A DNA stretch of 41,789 bases from positions 1 to 41,789 of the forward strand of contig JAEUWP010000158.1 of the NCBI GenBank assembly GCA_018524725.1, read 5' to 3'. Below, piece by piece: positions 1 to 11,854 of this stretch; within the stretch, counting starts at the first letter, position 1, and the number at the start of each line of letters is the position of its first letter. The DNA comes from Podaxis mareebaensis (Eukaryota; Basidiomycota; Agaricomycetes; Agaricales; Agaricaceae). The notes under the pieces are model-generated. The model saw nothing but the letters and a program-made list of their open reading frames with translations, had not been told where the DNA came from and made no database searches. Both the position numbers and the translations under genes were made by a program.

Positions 1-77
1 CGAGTGTTGCGATGACCAATAGTGATGGATGGTCGTTCGATTGCCGTTTTACGAGTAAGCGGGCGTCCGTCCTCACA
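1..77 (-). repeat. 3' LTR of E1 (partial, window edge)
   Basis: Positions 1-77 are nearly identical to 7107-7183. On the minus strand the LTR begins TGTGAGGACGG directly after the pol stop at 78-80. The remainder of this LTR lies beyond the left edge. Confidence 0.92.
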
Positions 78-3000
78 TCACTGGGGTACTTGGATACTGA
101 CCTCCCGGTCAGTCGGCTGGTGGTGTCGCGGAGCGTATTGTCTTCCCTCGAGAAAATGAGCTTTGGATAGCGGGGAACATGGCAGTTGAATGCCTTGTTC
201 GACTCGGAGAGTGTTACAACTCATAGATTCCGAGCCCTCACCCCATCTATCTATGGAAGGTGAAAGGTACTTATCATTTATCTCTAGGTTGTCGTTTCGG
301 AGTGAGTATGACTGAGTGGGCGGTCGTTCATCAGGGTCGGTTCCATGTGCTGATGGTTTGCTTTCCACAGGGGGGTATTCCATGTCATAGGTGTTTTCCT
401 CGAGTTGTTCTGGTGTCGCATCTGTAACTTTCGTAACTGGTATGGCTCGAAGGGTGCGGGGATGATAGGGTACTAGTCGGAAAGCCGCGAATCTCAGCTT
501 GGAAATGGCACCGTCGAGTTCAGCAAGTATGTATGACCCTCCCATGGTTTTTCTGAGCACAATCATAGGCCCAAAGTACCTCGGCTTGGTTTTGCTCCCA
601 AGGTCTTTGTCAAATCGTGAGTTTCGCACAAGCACGAGTGATCCAGTGTTGAAGTTGCGGTCTTGGATGGTATTCGCGTACTTCTCATTGAATTGGTGTA
701 TGGACTGGTAGCGAGCTTTGAGAACAAGGTCCTTGACCTGATTGAGGTCTTGCGGTCGTTTCTGGAGTTGTATAGCTTGGAGTGCGATGAGTTCTTCCGT
801 GGGAATAGGTTTGGTGAGTGTGGGGGTGAGATATGTGGCTTCCACGAGGTCGAAGGGCATGAGTGGCTCGATTCCGTGTGCGATAAAATATGGCGAATAC
901 CCAGTAGACCGCTGAATAGACACTCGTTCCGCCCAGAATATGGAAGGCGCTACAGTGGTCCAGCGGTTCTCTTCTCCTTCAGCCGCTTTTACTAGTGCCT
1001 CTCGAACATCAAAATGCTGACGCTCGACCGGGCCATTGGCACGAGAGTTGTAAGGCGATATACGGATGTGGTTGATTTTGTAGCGCTTGGATAGGTATTC
1101 CGTGGCCTGTACGAAGGCAGGACCGTTGTCGGTGACGATTTCTTCTATTGCCCCCCATCTGCATAATATGTCTTCAAATACAAATGAGCCAAGGGATCGA
1201 GCGTTCTCTAGCCGAAGCATTCACCACTCCGGGTATGATGATAGTGAGCAGCATGCGTGGACGATGTATCTGAAACTGTTTGACCGAGGCATGAACATGG
1301 TATCGATGTAAACCTTGCGGAAGAGTGAGAGCAGCATTGGAACGGAAGGGGGAATGTGGAACTGGTGCATGAGACGTATCTGGCACTCGTGGCAGGTTTT
1401 AATAAACCATCGGACGTCCTGCTCGAGTTGCGGCCACCAAAATCGTTCTGTAAGTCGCATGCGTGTAGTAAAAATGCCTTTATGTCCAAGATCGTCGTGT
1501 GCTTGCCATATAAGTTCATATCTTTTTCCCTCCTTGACGACTATCTTGTGCTTCATCCTATTATCCTTCCTCCATAACTTCCCCTCTTTGATGAAGAACT
1601 GAGCCGCGTGTTGTACGAGGCATTTGAAGGCCCTTTCGGTCATCTCCTGTGGTCGTCTTGGGTTAGTGAGGAACGCCTCTACTTGCTTGAGCTCGAGATC
1701 GCGAGTTTTAGCTTTTGGTGATTGAGGAATGACTGTGGTAGCGTGCTGAGGGTTGTGAAGTTGGTTGTCGATCGGCTTCTTGTTCTCGTTGTCTGCTAAT
1801 TCGGCTGGCTGACCAATGGCGCATGTGAGAGCTTTGATTGGCGCAATTTCATTGATTACTTCTATGGCGAATGTGTTGGATGTGTATGGCCACCAGGTTT
1901 CACTATCGGAATGGTTTTGTTGGTTAGAGTCCAGGGTGAACGCGTTCGCTCTGTCGATCCATTCTTCGTAGTCGTCATTGGTTTCAGGGTCTCCTGGTGC
2001 TCGTGGACGTCGGGAGAGCCCGTCTGGCCCGTGTTCTTTTCCGGGTATGTGCCTGAGATGGAAGTCAAAGAGCAAGATTGCCGAAATCCAGCGGTTCACT
2101 GCTGCGTTTGGCTGAATGTCGGGGTTATTGATCATACCCTTGATATACTTCGCATCCACTTCCACCACCAGCCTCTTTACTCCAATAATCCACAGCCTCA
2201 CATCTTTCAGCGCCCTGAATACCCCGAATAGCTCCAACTTTGCTTGTGAATATCGCGCCTCTCGATCATTGAGTGAGATTGACCCGAATCTTGAGGGGTA
2301 TCGTTTGTTGTCGCTTCCGATCTGCAGTAGTATGTATCCCACTGCGATGTATGACGTGTCGACTGCAAGGATGACCTCTCGGTCGGAGGTATAGTCAATA
2401 GCGCGGATGGCCAGTGAGTTTTGTGCCAACTTCTTTAGTTCGTTAACTGCAGTCTGCTCTTTTTCTCCGAATGTGAATTCTGCGTTTTTCCTGGTGAGGT
2501 CAACCAGTGGTCGGGCAATCGTCGCGAAGTTTTGGATGAAAATCCATATGGTCCCTATGGTTCCGAGGAACCCCCGCACCTCGCTGATATTTTGACATGG
2601 CGGCCAGTCGACGATTTTTTGAACTCTTGATGCATCTGGGAGTCGTCCTTCATATGTGCAAAGGTGTCCAACGACGATGGCTGAGGGGATGCAGAGGTGG
2701 GATTTGAGAGCTGAGAATGTCCCTCCTGCGTGTTTGATGCGCTGAATAATCCGGTTAACATTCTGGAAATGTTCCCACACAAATCGTTGGATGCCCGGGT
2801 TCTCCGGTATTGTTTCAAAGCCGTTGTCCGTTTCGTAACGCGTTGGGGGCCCTTTAACTGGCACGTCGTCAACGAAGGGAGCTGCAATATTGGGTATTTC
2901 ATCTTGGAGAAGGAAGGATAGATCCCCGTGTTGGATCTGCATAGAATTCGTATATCCCATCGGAATGGAGGTGAGCCGAAGAGTGCCGAGGGGCGTTTGG

Positions 3001-3886
3001 AATGTGGTGAGGTCCCTAGATTCTGTAGCCAGTGAGCGTTGGTCGAACCCGACAAATAAATCAAAAACTCCATAACATCCTCGCCCTCCGAATGACTCTG
3101 CATAGTGCTCGACAGTTGGGGGAAGCCCACTGTCTTTGATTGTTACAGCGTTGAGGGGCTGGAGGTTGTGTACTATTCTAAGGGATTTTCCATCCTTCTT
3201 TGGTACGCAGAACCATCGTGATTGATATGATGAGCTCGAGGGTTCGTATACTCCCACAGTGATTTTTGCCTTGATAATGTCGACGACTTGTTGATATATG
3301 CCGGGCAGAATAGGAATATTTTTGAGGATCCAGGGAACGTGCTCGATAGTGGGGATGACGATTGGGTCGAAGTACTCAGCTGAGAATTTTCCTTTCTCAT
3401 CTTCTGTCCATGCAAAACCCAGCTCCTGCTCTCTGATTAGGTGATGAGCAAGTTTCTCCTCCTCTGGCCATAGGAATTCCTCCATGTTGACTTGCATTGC
3501 GTCCTTTCGTTCTTGGGTGTACCGAGTGCCTGCACGGAAGTCTGGCGGGCAAGTGGGAAGTGTTGGGAGCATTTCGAGTGGATCGCAGGGAATGCGGCGG
3601 ACAATCCAAAAGTTCTCGGGTAGGGTGGTGGCCACAGGTTTGACCCGATTAGTGACCTTCTTGTAAGCATAGGTAGAGGCTTCTGGGGCAGTGTTGTTAG
3701 ATTCTAAACATGACAGTGAGATTTCGTATATTTCTTGTGGTTTGTGGATGCAGGGAAAATCGAGAGATGTGAACGAGAGAGGAGATATCATGGAACAAGA
3801 GAGTGTGGTAACTGAGGCTAGGGGTGCGTGTGATGATGTACTGTCTCCTCGACGTATATTGGTCGAATCCTCGACATCTAAAAACC
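78..3886 (-). pseudogene. pol: E1 pol: reverse transcriptase, RNase H, integrase
   Basis: One reading frame of about 1270 codons, interrupted by a single TGA at 1218-1220. Going 5' to 3': RT with the catalytic FVDD motif (near 2860-2875), RNase H with the AVDTS start and a HIPGKEHGPDGLS tail (about 1960-2400), the integrase HHCC finger (GHKGIF followed by CHEC, about 1380-1480), and DDE residues in YIDTMFM, VTDNGPAF and GPVERQ. The frame is offset by -1 from gag-protease and is probably reached through the slippery site at 3881-3887. The frame ends at 78-80, flush against the 3' LTR. The homologous E2 codon at the TGA is CAA, so both fit an ancestral CGA. Only that stop separates this pol from an intact one. 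Confidence 0.92.
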
Positions 3887-3887
3887 C
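3878..3887 (-). other. Candidate -1 ribosomal frameshift site (GGGTTTT then TAG)
   Basis: On the minus strand the end of the gag-protease frame reads CAG GGT TTT TAG. The seven bases G GGT TTT (3887-3881) are a canonical X XXY YYZ slippery heptamer directly before the stop. A -1 slip enters the open RT frame (GFLDVEDST). Gag-protease is in one frame and RT-RNase H-integrase is in the -1 frame, as expected if this site is used. A downstream pseudoknot was not assessed. Confidence 0.7.
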
Positions 3888-6310
3888 TGCTGGTGCAACG
3901 AGTGCCGAGTTCGAGGGCGCGTTGGGATCGTGATAACTGCTTGGGTGTTCGGGTCAACCAATGTGAGATGGGAGTCCCCGTTGGCGAAGTGACGGGTGCT
4001 TGCTTGCGTGAGCGTGAGGAAAGGGCGGCCAAGGAGCATTTCGTATGAGGCATTTTGCACAACCTGGACTTGTAGATAGAAGATGTGTTGTCTGACACGC
4101 GCTGGTAGGTCACGGAGTAATCCGATGGTCGCATCCTTCGACGAGTTAGCTGATTCCATGACCAGGGTTTGTTCAGCCAGGAGTGGAATTCCGAGCCTTT
4201 CCCAGATATCTTGGCGGACAGCAACAATCTGCGATCCTTCATCTAATATTGCCTCCACTGCTACCTTTTCATCTAGTTCCAGAGTTATTGCTCGAAGATC
4301 CTCGACTTGATTTGCTACGACCAGGGAGTCTGGGTTTCTTGCAATCTGTTGCTGAGTGAATGTAGAGAAGCGAGATCCTGTATCACGGGAATCTTCGAGT
4401 GTCGTTACACTTGTCGCTGGTCCTGTCGGTATTCGTCGCATAGTGACCTGGTCTCTAACATATTTCCATACTTCCAGAGCTATTGCATAGAGTTCTCGTT
4501 GCGAGAGGGTGATTGTTCCTTCGAGACTTCATTGCATGACGTTATGGATGACGGTCGGGTCTTTGATGGGTGTAGAGTATCGGTACTGTGGCTGCTGTGT
4601 TGTGGATGTTCCCGCGTTACTTGTGGGGGGCGTGAGAATTACGGCTGGTGGTGCTTGAGTCGCCGTCGGTATGTCAGTTACTGGAAGAGGGACGTGTTTG
4701 TCAGTGGATCGCGTGTTCGCTACGGGGCTGTTTTTCGGTTTTCCCGTTGCCCCTAACCATTTCTTGATGTCCTCTTGCTGTTTGAGTGCTGCTACTGCCA
4801 CATTGTCCAGTATTTGTAGTTCTTGCACGTCCTGAATAGAGGCTGAAGAGTTAGTGACATCGACAGATAGTTGTTGAATGGGAACGGTTTCCAGAATGTG
4901 GGTCTGAACAGCTGGAGGCGTTGGATGGTTGGTGTGCCAATTCTCGATGCGTTCCTTGAGGTTTTGGCCAGGCGCTATCTGCGGTGTCACTAGAGTCCCG
5001 TCCGGAAGGCAGATCTGGTTCGTAGTGTTCTTGATGCACCATCCTCGACGTAAGAATTCTTCGAGCCTTTCGCATTGGCGGAATGGATGATTTGGATCCC
5101 AACAGAACCCACATCCGGAAAAGCAGCTTCGGGGGCCTGCAGGCTGAGTGTTTGGTTGGGGGGAATATGGTTGTGTCCCAGAGGTGGGGGCCCCGAGTCG
5201 GCTCGCCAGTTTGTTGATGAAAGCATCGGAGACCATGATTCGCTCTATTGAGGACATGTCGAAGGTTTCCCTGGGTACCGATGGTGGCGGGGCTGTCGCT
5301 TCGGAACCTCCCAGGTTAAGTGTGCCTCCCGTGCTGTTTCCGTTGAGCAAGAACCGGGCTGCTTGTTCGATGTCATTGATGTCCCATGGATCTGTGAGAG
5401 GGTGATGGGGGTCCTGCAGTCTCAGTTGTGTTCGCAGCTGGTTCCTGAAATCTATGTGAAACCCGGCCATAAACATCTTGTTTCATTCTCGCTGAGAGAT
5501 GTGTCCTTGGTTTAGTAGCCAGTTAGACATCACGATGAACTTCCTGTAGTATTCTCCGAATTGGATTTGATCCCGCATTGGTGTCGCTGCTTGAGTTTCC
5601 ACGAAGATTTCTAGGTTAGTGACAGTATAGCGATTCTCGTCTTCTGCCCCTGGGTATAGTGCCGTTATGCTGCGTCAGAACTGAAACCAATCTCCGTTGT
5701 GAGCTGCTGGACAGCCGTTCCATATTTCATAGTCATCGCCGTCGAGGTACCTTATTGTGTGCGTGATTAGCTCTGGTTGTGTCAGGTTACATTCCCTCCC
5801 GAGTATTTCCATTTCGTCGAAAAACCGTTTGAGGGATCGTGGGTGCCCATCAAACTTCGGTGCTCCTCAGTCGTATCATGCCAGCATGTATTGGGGGCTT
5901 CGTTGGTTAACCAGTATGGGTTGCGGCATCGGGGGCTGTGGTGGTACCAGAATTGGTTGCACATTGGGCTGATATGGCACTGATGGGTATGGTGGCGTGG
6001 GCGGTCTCTGGTATCCTGGTGCTGGTGGTGGCTGGTAATGGGGAGCGGGTGGCCTTTGTGGCGGAACCATTGGGTTCTGTGTTGTGGCTGGTTGTGGGCT
6101 ACCATAGTTGCTCCATTGCACCGCTCGGAGGGGATAGTGAGGGGATCCGGTGGACTCAGTTCGGAACGGTCCTGGGTTTGTTGCTCCGTTGAGTGGTGAA
6201 GGCGGAATTGGCAGGCTGCGGGGAGAGAGTGGGAGTGGTCGTTGTCATGATGGTCCTCCTTGGTCTTGTTGATTGAACCATGGTGGAATATTGTTATTTT
6301 GTCCCTCCAT
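3878..6310 (-). pseudogene. gag: E1 gag and aspartic protease
   Basis: A single frame of about 810 codons with six in-frame TGA codons (positions 6245-6247, 5876-5878, 5867-5869, 5675-5677, 5483-5485, 4526-4528) and no TAA or TAG before its end. The N-terminal part is rich in Pro and Gln (about 5890-6120). A capsid-like region follows (GAPKFDGHP near 5860; EYYRKF near 5550). A CCHC zinc knuckle, CGFC then NHPFRQC, lies at about 5075-5120. The protease has AILDEGSQ at about 4225-4250, with DEG in place of the usual DSG or DTG. The frame ends with TAG at 3878-3880. The first ATG in frame is at 6310, but the frame is open upstream to near 6505, so the true start is uncertain. All six TGAs fit decayed CGA arginine codons. 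Confidence 0.85.
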
Positions 6311-6523
6311 GTCGGATACTTGTTGCGATTGGTACGCTGTTGACGGCCGGCTTGGTTGGACGAAAGGGCTGAGGTTCCTGTCTGCTTCTTCCGAGTTGGA
6401 CCTGCTTATTCCGCTTGGTAATTCCCAGTTGTATTCGCTAGTGTTGCTCCCGTCGGATGTCGAAGGGAGGGATTGGTAATCTGGGATCCAGGAAATGTTG
6501 GGCAATCAGGATGGTCTTGGAAC

Positions 6524-6541
6524 CCCTCGCGGTGGGCTCCA
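6524..6541 (-). other. E1 primer binding site
   Basis: Two bases inside the 5' LTR end, the minus strand reads TGGAGCCCACCGCGAGGG. It starts with TGG, as expected for a complement of a tRNA 3' CCA end. The spacing and sequence fit a tRNA-primed element. I could not identify the tRNA. Confidence 0.65.
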
Positions 6542-6543
6542 GT

Positions 6544-7183
6544 TGTAGAGACAACAGACATTCAACCACTGAACGTATCAAAGAAACGCGAGCACAGTTG
6601 CGTCTGTTGACCGTTTCAGGCTGCAAGACCCCGAGAGCAATCCAACAACCCAGAAATACCACTCCCACAGCCTCGACCCAAGACCGCGGTTCAGAGACGT
6701 GCCCGAGAGAGAGAGAGAGATCGAAAGAAGGAGTCCTAGAGCAGAAGAGAACCGAAAGTCCTGAGGGGTGGACCGGGCGCACGGAAAAGAAGGTGAGCGA
6801 AGAAACGAAGGGATCGATTAAATAGGAGCGTCGAGGTTACAAGTATTAGTCTGCCGAGTGTCCCAGAAGAGAGTGTCCTTTCTACTACTACTATGCTGTA
6901 CTTTATAGTGTCGAACCGAGTCCGTGCGTCGTATGCTACCAAGGCCAGTCAGGAGAGAAAGTAAGGACGGATATTAAAGGTGGGATAGTAAATGTAGTAA
7001 TACGGTTCATAGCCGGACCCAATGTGGTACTTAAGACATAACAGTGAAAGATATATACCTAAGACAGGCCCTCGTTGTCTGCCTTCCCTTGACGAGCATG
7101 TCAGTGCAAGTGTTGCGATGACCAATAGTGATGGATGGTCGTTCGATTGCTGTTTTACGAGTAAGCGGGCGTCCGTCCTCACA
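6544..7183 (-). repeat. 5' LTR of E1 (640 bp)
   Basis: On the minus strand it begins TGTGAGGACGG and ends GTCTCTACA, so it has TGT...ACA ends. It aligns along its length with the 3' LTR of E2 (10698-11321). Its inner end is fixed by the primer site two bases away and its outer end by the switch to E2 pol sequence at 7184. It contains a TATA box and a short GA repeat (about 6704-6720). Confidence 0.88.
6901..6907 (-). promoter_or_regulatory. TATA box in E1 LTR
   Basis: The minus strand reads ACTATAAAGTACAG. The homologous place in the E2 LTR reads ACTATAAAATACAG (10969-10982), so the motif is conserved between two copies that differ at many CpG sites. It would drive transcription leftward into gag. 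Confidence 0.6.
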
Positions 7184-10100
7184 CCATGCAACCCACTAGA
7201 GACACTCCTGATACTTCCCACATGCCTGCCAGACTTCACAGAAGGAAAATGCTACACCATGGAATGAAAACAAGCCATGACAGTAAATACTGATGGTTTC
7301 TTATGGCCAGAAGAGGAAAAACTCACCCACCACCTGATCAAAGAGCAGGAATTGGGCTTTGCATGGACAGAGGACAAGAAAGGGAAATTTTCCACTGAGT
7401 ACTTCAACCCAATCACTATCTCCACCATTGAGCACATACCCTGGGTCCTCAAAAACATCCCCATTCCACCAGGTATCTACCAGCAGGTCATCAACATCAT
7501 CAAAGTGAAAATTGCAGCCAGCATGTATGAACCCTCAAGCTCCTCATATTGCTCACAGTGGTTCTATGTGCTGAAGAAGGACGGGAAATCGCTTTGCATA
7601 GTCCATGATTTACAACCACTAAATGGAGTCACAATCAGAGATAGCAGCCTTCCACTGACCATGGAACATTATGTGGAATCCTTTGGAGGTTGTGGATGTT
7701 ATGGAATTTTTGATCTTTTTGTTGGATTTGACCAACACTCATTAGCCACAGAGTCTAGGGATCTTACAACTTTCCAAACACCCCTTGGCACTCTTCATCT
7801 CACCTCTATCCCAATGGGGTATACCAACTCCATGCAGATTCAACACAGCAATCTATCCTTTCTCCTCCAAGATGAAATACCCAATATAGCAGCACCATTT
7901 GTCAATGATGTACCAGTCAAGGGACCCCTGTCACATTATGAAATCAGGGATGGCTTTGAAACAATACCTGAAAATCTGGGGATCTGAAGATTTATTTGGG
8001 AACACCTTCAAAATGTGAACCATATTATTCAGCACATCAAACATGCAGGAGGAACATTTTCAGTGCTCAAATCCCACCTTTGTATTCCTTCAGCCATTGT
8101 TGTTGGACACCTATGTACATATGAGGGACAGCTTCCAGACACTTTAAGGGTTCAGAAAATTGTTGACTGGCTGCCATGTCAGAATGTTAGTGAAGTATGA
8201 GGGTTCCTCAGAACTGTAGGAACAATACAGATCTTTATCAAAAACTTTGTGGCAATTGCATGACCACTTGTTGACCTCACAAGAAAACAGGTGGAGTTTA
8301 CATTTGGAGAAAAGGAGCAAGCAGCAGTCAATGAACTAAAGGAGCTGGCACAAAATTCACCAGCCATCCACACCATCAACTACTCATCCAACCTTGAAGT
8401 GATTCTTGCAGTCAATACCTTGTACATTGCAGTCAGATACATTCTATCCCAGCTTGGAGAAGACAACAAGCGATACCCCTCAAGATTCAGATCAATTTTG
8501 CTCAATGACTGTGAAGCACGATACTCACAAGCAAAGTTGGAGCTGTTTGGGGCGTTCAGAGCATTGAAAGATGTGAAGTTGTGGATCATCAGGGTAAAGA
8601 ATCTAGTGGTGGAAGTTGACACAAAATACATCAAGGGTATGATCAATAACCTGGATATCCAACTGAGTGCAGTAGTTAACCACTGGATCTTGGCAATCTT
8701 ACTCTTTGATTTTTGTCTCAGACACATACTAGGGAACAAACACAGACCTGATGGCCTCTCCTGACATCCTAGAGCACCTGAAGATCTGGAGACCAACAAT
8801 GACTATGAGTGGATTGACAAAGCCAATGCATTCACAGCAAGCACATACCAAGATGCTCAAGAAAGAACCAAGGAACCATGGTAGCCATACATGTCAAATA
8901 TGTTCACTATCAAGATACTCAATGAAACATCATCAATGCAAAGCCTATCATACACCTTCAGATGGCCTGCAGACCCCACAGACGCTGCAACTGCACTTGT
9001 CAATGAAGATGCGAAACAGGATCAAATTCCAAGTCCTTCAGAGCCAACTACTATCATTCCACAATCAGAAAAGGCAAAAGCTCATGATCTCAAGCTCAAG
9101 CAAGTACAGGTATTCCTCAATGACCCAAAATGACCACCTGACACAACTACAGAGGTGTTCAAATGTCTGGTGCAATGCATGGTGCGATTTTTCATTAGGG
9201 ATGGCAGGCTGTGGAAAAAGGACAGTAAAATGAAGCACAAGATAGTAGTGGAGGAAGGGAAAAGATATGAACTCATACAGCAAGCACACAATGACCTTGG
9301 ACACAAAGGCATATTCACTACATGCATGTGACTTACAGAATGCTTCTGGTGGCCTCAGCTTGAACAAGATGTACAATGGTTTATCAAAATGTGCCACGAA
9401 TGCCAGATATGCCTCATCCACCAGTACCACATCCCCCCATCTGTTCCAATGCCACTCTCCCTTTTCCACAAAGCATACATTGACACCATGTTTATGCCAC
9501 AGTCAAACAGCTTCTGTTATATTGTCCACATGCACTGCTCTCTCTTAGCATACCCAGAATGGCAAATGCTTTGGCTGGAGAATGCACAATCGTTGGGAAT
9601 GTTTGTGTTTGAGGACATACTATGCAGATGGGGAGCTATTGAAGAAATTGTCACAGACAACAGTCCTGCCTTTGTGCAAGCTGCTGACTATCTATCCAAG
9701 TGCTACAAGATTCATCACATACATATCTTGCCTTACAACTCCTGTGCAAATGGCCCAGTTGAATGATGACATTTTGACATTTGAGAGGCACTAGTAAAAG
9801 CAGCTGAGGGAGATGAGAACTGCTGGACTACAGTAGTGCCATCAGTCTTCTGGGCAGAACAAGTATCCATCCAATGGTCAATGGGATACTCACCATATTT
9901 TATTGTGCACAGACTCAAGCCCCTCATGCCCTTTGACTTGGCAGAAGCCACCTACCTCACCCCCATGTTCCACCAACCTATTTCCACTGAGGAACTCATT
10001 GCACTCTGGGCCATACAGCTGCAGAAATGACTATGTGACCTTGCCCGAGTCAAAGACCTCATTTTCAAGGCTTGATACCAGTCAATACAGCAGTTCAATG

Positions 10101-10697
10101 AGAAATATGCAGATATGATCTGAGACTTCGACTTTGACACCAGATCACTTGTTCTGGTACAAAACTCATGATACAACAAAGACCTTGGGAGTAAAACCAA
10201 GCCAAGATATTTTGGGCCTATGGTCATACTTAGAAAGACAATGGGGGGGTCATATGTACTAGCAGAGCTAGATGGCTCCATCTCGAAGCTTAGGTTCACA
10301 GCCTTCTGACTCATTCCCTACCACCCTTGCAACCTTTGAGCCATACTGATTACAAAAGTCACAGAGGCAATAACAGAGCAGCTTGAGGAACATACCTACA
10401 ATATCGAACCAAATGCTGCTGAAAATGAATTGCATGTGCTCAAATCCTACCCCAACAAACCCTCATCAACTTACACACATTCACTTTGAGATGATGACCC
10501 AAAGGAAAATGATAAGTACCTTTCACCTGCTGTAGATAGATGGGGTAAGGGCTTGGAAATTATGAGTTATAACACTCTCTGAGTTGAACATGGCATTCAA
10601 CTGCCATGTTCCCCCACCACCTATGGTTCACCTCTGTGAAGAACAGCAGCACTGACAGCAGACTGACCAGGAGGTCAGTATTCAAATACCCCACTGA
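7184..10697 (+). pseudogene. pol: E2 pol remnant: RT, RNase H, integrase
   Basis: One frame runs from 7184 to the LTR with about 20 in-frame stops, all TGA as far as I checked. Most align with arginine codons of E1 pol: SEV-stop-GF against SEVRGF near 8198, IA-stop-PL against IARPL near 8261, FKA-stop-YQS near 10071. RT FVDD has become FVND (AAT at 7904-7906), and the RNase H AVDT has become AVNT (AAT at 8414-8416). The integrase still shows GHKGIF, CHEC, YIDTMFM and VTDNSPAF. It is the 3' part only; gag and protease are missing from the window. Clearly non-functional. Confidence 0.92.
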
Positions 10698-11321
10698 TGT
10701 GAGGCCTGACATTTGCTTGCTTGTAAAACAGCAACTGAATGATCATTCATCATGATTGAACCATGTGATGCTCATACAAGCATACTTACTTAAGGAAGGA
10801 GGAGCAGGCCTTATAATTAGGAATATACCCTTGATCATCATGTTTTAGCACTTCATTAGGTTTGGTTATGATGTGTATTACTACATGTACCATCCCATCC
10901 TTAATATCCATTTGTAGCTTACCTCTTGTCTCATTCCAGTAGCATACAGCACACAGACTCTGACTCTGACTATAAAATACAGACCCAGTAGTAGTAGAAG
11001 GGGGGGCACCTTAGATTCTTACTTGACCAACAGACAATCCTACCTTTGTTTCTTCTCTCTCCTCATTGCCATTGCCTTCCTCCTTTCAGCCTTCACTCCA
11101 TCTCTGTACTTGCTTGCTTATCCTTGGGAAGCTCGACATGCATGAACACCTCAGTTTCAGTTTCTGGGTCTGTGATTGGTCACCTGGCCTCTGGGGCAGT
11201 ATTCCTTGGGTCACCATAACAGGGCTTTTGGTCACTTGGAACTAAAACAGTTGATGGAAGCAATCATGCTTGCTATATCATCTCATCATGTTTCTATGCT
11301 TGAACATTTGTTGTTGCTACA
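10698..11321 (+). repeat. 3' LTR of E2 (about 624 bp)
   Basis: Starts TGTGAGGCCTGAC and ends TTGTTGCTACA, matching the ends and the interior of the E1 LTR (6544-7183, reversed). It includes a TATA box (TATAAAA, 10971-10977) and a run of AGTAGTAGTAG also present in E1. Almost all CpGs of the E1 LTR are TpG or CpA here. Confidence 0.87.
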
Positions 11322-11854
11322 CTGATGATGAAGAAAAGGAGAACCTCATAGCCTGCCTCATATCACTTACCTGAGGAAGAGACCCTTTCCCCCATGAACA
11401 CCTAACCCTGTGACCTGCACCACAATGCTTCCCCCTGACTGACACTGAATCAGATGAAGAAGTCCCCACTATCAAAGAAGAGGTCATGTACCTCATCAAA
11501 TTCCTCACCCCTGAATGTATAGGCCCCATGACAGTTGAGAAATGTGAACCCCCCATCCTATTCAAAACCTTGAAGAGAGATGGTCAGAAGGATGAAGAAT
11601 ATTGGAAGAAGATTCTACAGGTCCTAATTGAAGATCACAGCAACAGTGGTGCCACCTACTGAGGTACCATGATCCCATGTATGGTGGGAGACCCAATCAC
11701 ACACCCTTCTTCATCACCTGGAAGAAAGTCACCAATCAGTTCTTCATTGGCCCCAACAAGAGGGATGTTGCTCACAAGATCACCCACTGACTACAGGACC
11801 CACTGACCTTTGAAGAGGCTCAAAATTTCCTAGCATGTTTCACCTTTCCAGTAT
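11322..11854 (+). pseudogene. Family-B 3' ORF relic, first part
   Basis: Translates to a protein clearly related to the 3' ORF of element B (24106-25050), starting at the DDEEKENL motif and continuing through KEEVMYLIKFLTPE, KDEEYWKKILQVL and IEDHSNSGATY. Several TGA stops and at least one frameshift (about 11680) break it. The start was removed by E2. The reading frame is cut at 11854 by the LINE-tailed insertion and resumes at 14410. Function of the encoded protein is unknown. Confidence 0.85.
11841..11854 (+). repeat. 14-bp target site duplication, left copy
   Basis: CACCTTTCCAGTAT occurs here and again at 14410-14423. The uninterrupted homologous sequence in element B (about 25005-25022) has it once. 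It therefore marks a retrotransposition of everything between 11855 and 14409, with the T run next to the left copy. Confidence 0.88.

Larger units (their letters stand above)
1..7183 (-). mobile_element. E1: Ty3/gypsy LTR retrotransposon, young copy
   Basis: Minus-strand element reading from 7183 down to 1: 5' LTR (6544-7183), primer site, gag-protease, RT-RNase H-integrase, then the start of the 3' LTR (1-77). Positions 1-77 match 7107-7183 with two differences, both CpG transitions. With a full 3' LTR of about 640 bp the whole element would be about 7.75 kb. It is clearly CpG-rich compared with almost everything to its right. Its reading frames are broken only by TGA codons. It is inserted in E2, a same-family element in the opposite direction, since the E2 pol sequence starts abruptly at 7184. 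The left target duplication lies outside the window. Confidence 0.93.
7184..11321 (+). mobile_element. E2: old copy of the E1 Ty3/gypsy family
   Basis: Plus-strand pol followed by a 3' LTR. It is homologous to E1 codon by codon but almost devoid of CpG. Its 5' half is not in the window because E1 inserted into its pol just before 7184. At its right end, 11322, the sequence switches at once to the family-B 3' ORF, so E2 itself inserted into a family-B element. Order of events: B relic, then E2, then E1. Confidence 0.9.

Noticed and set aside
78..6310. UGA recoding (readthrough as an amino acid) to explain the TGA-only stops
   Set aside because: The TGAs fit CGA arginine codons; the aligned E2 pol has many more TGAs opposite E1 arginines, and the pol TGA of E1 is CAA in E2. 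CpG transitions explain all of this.
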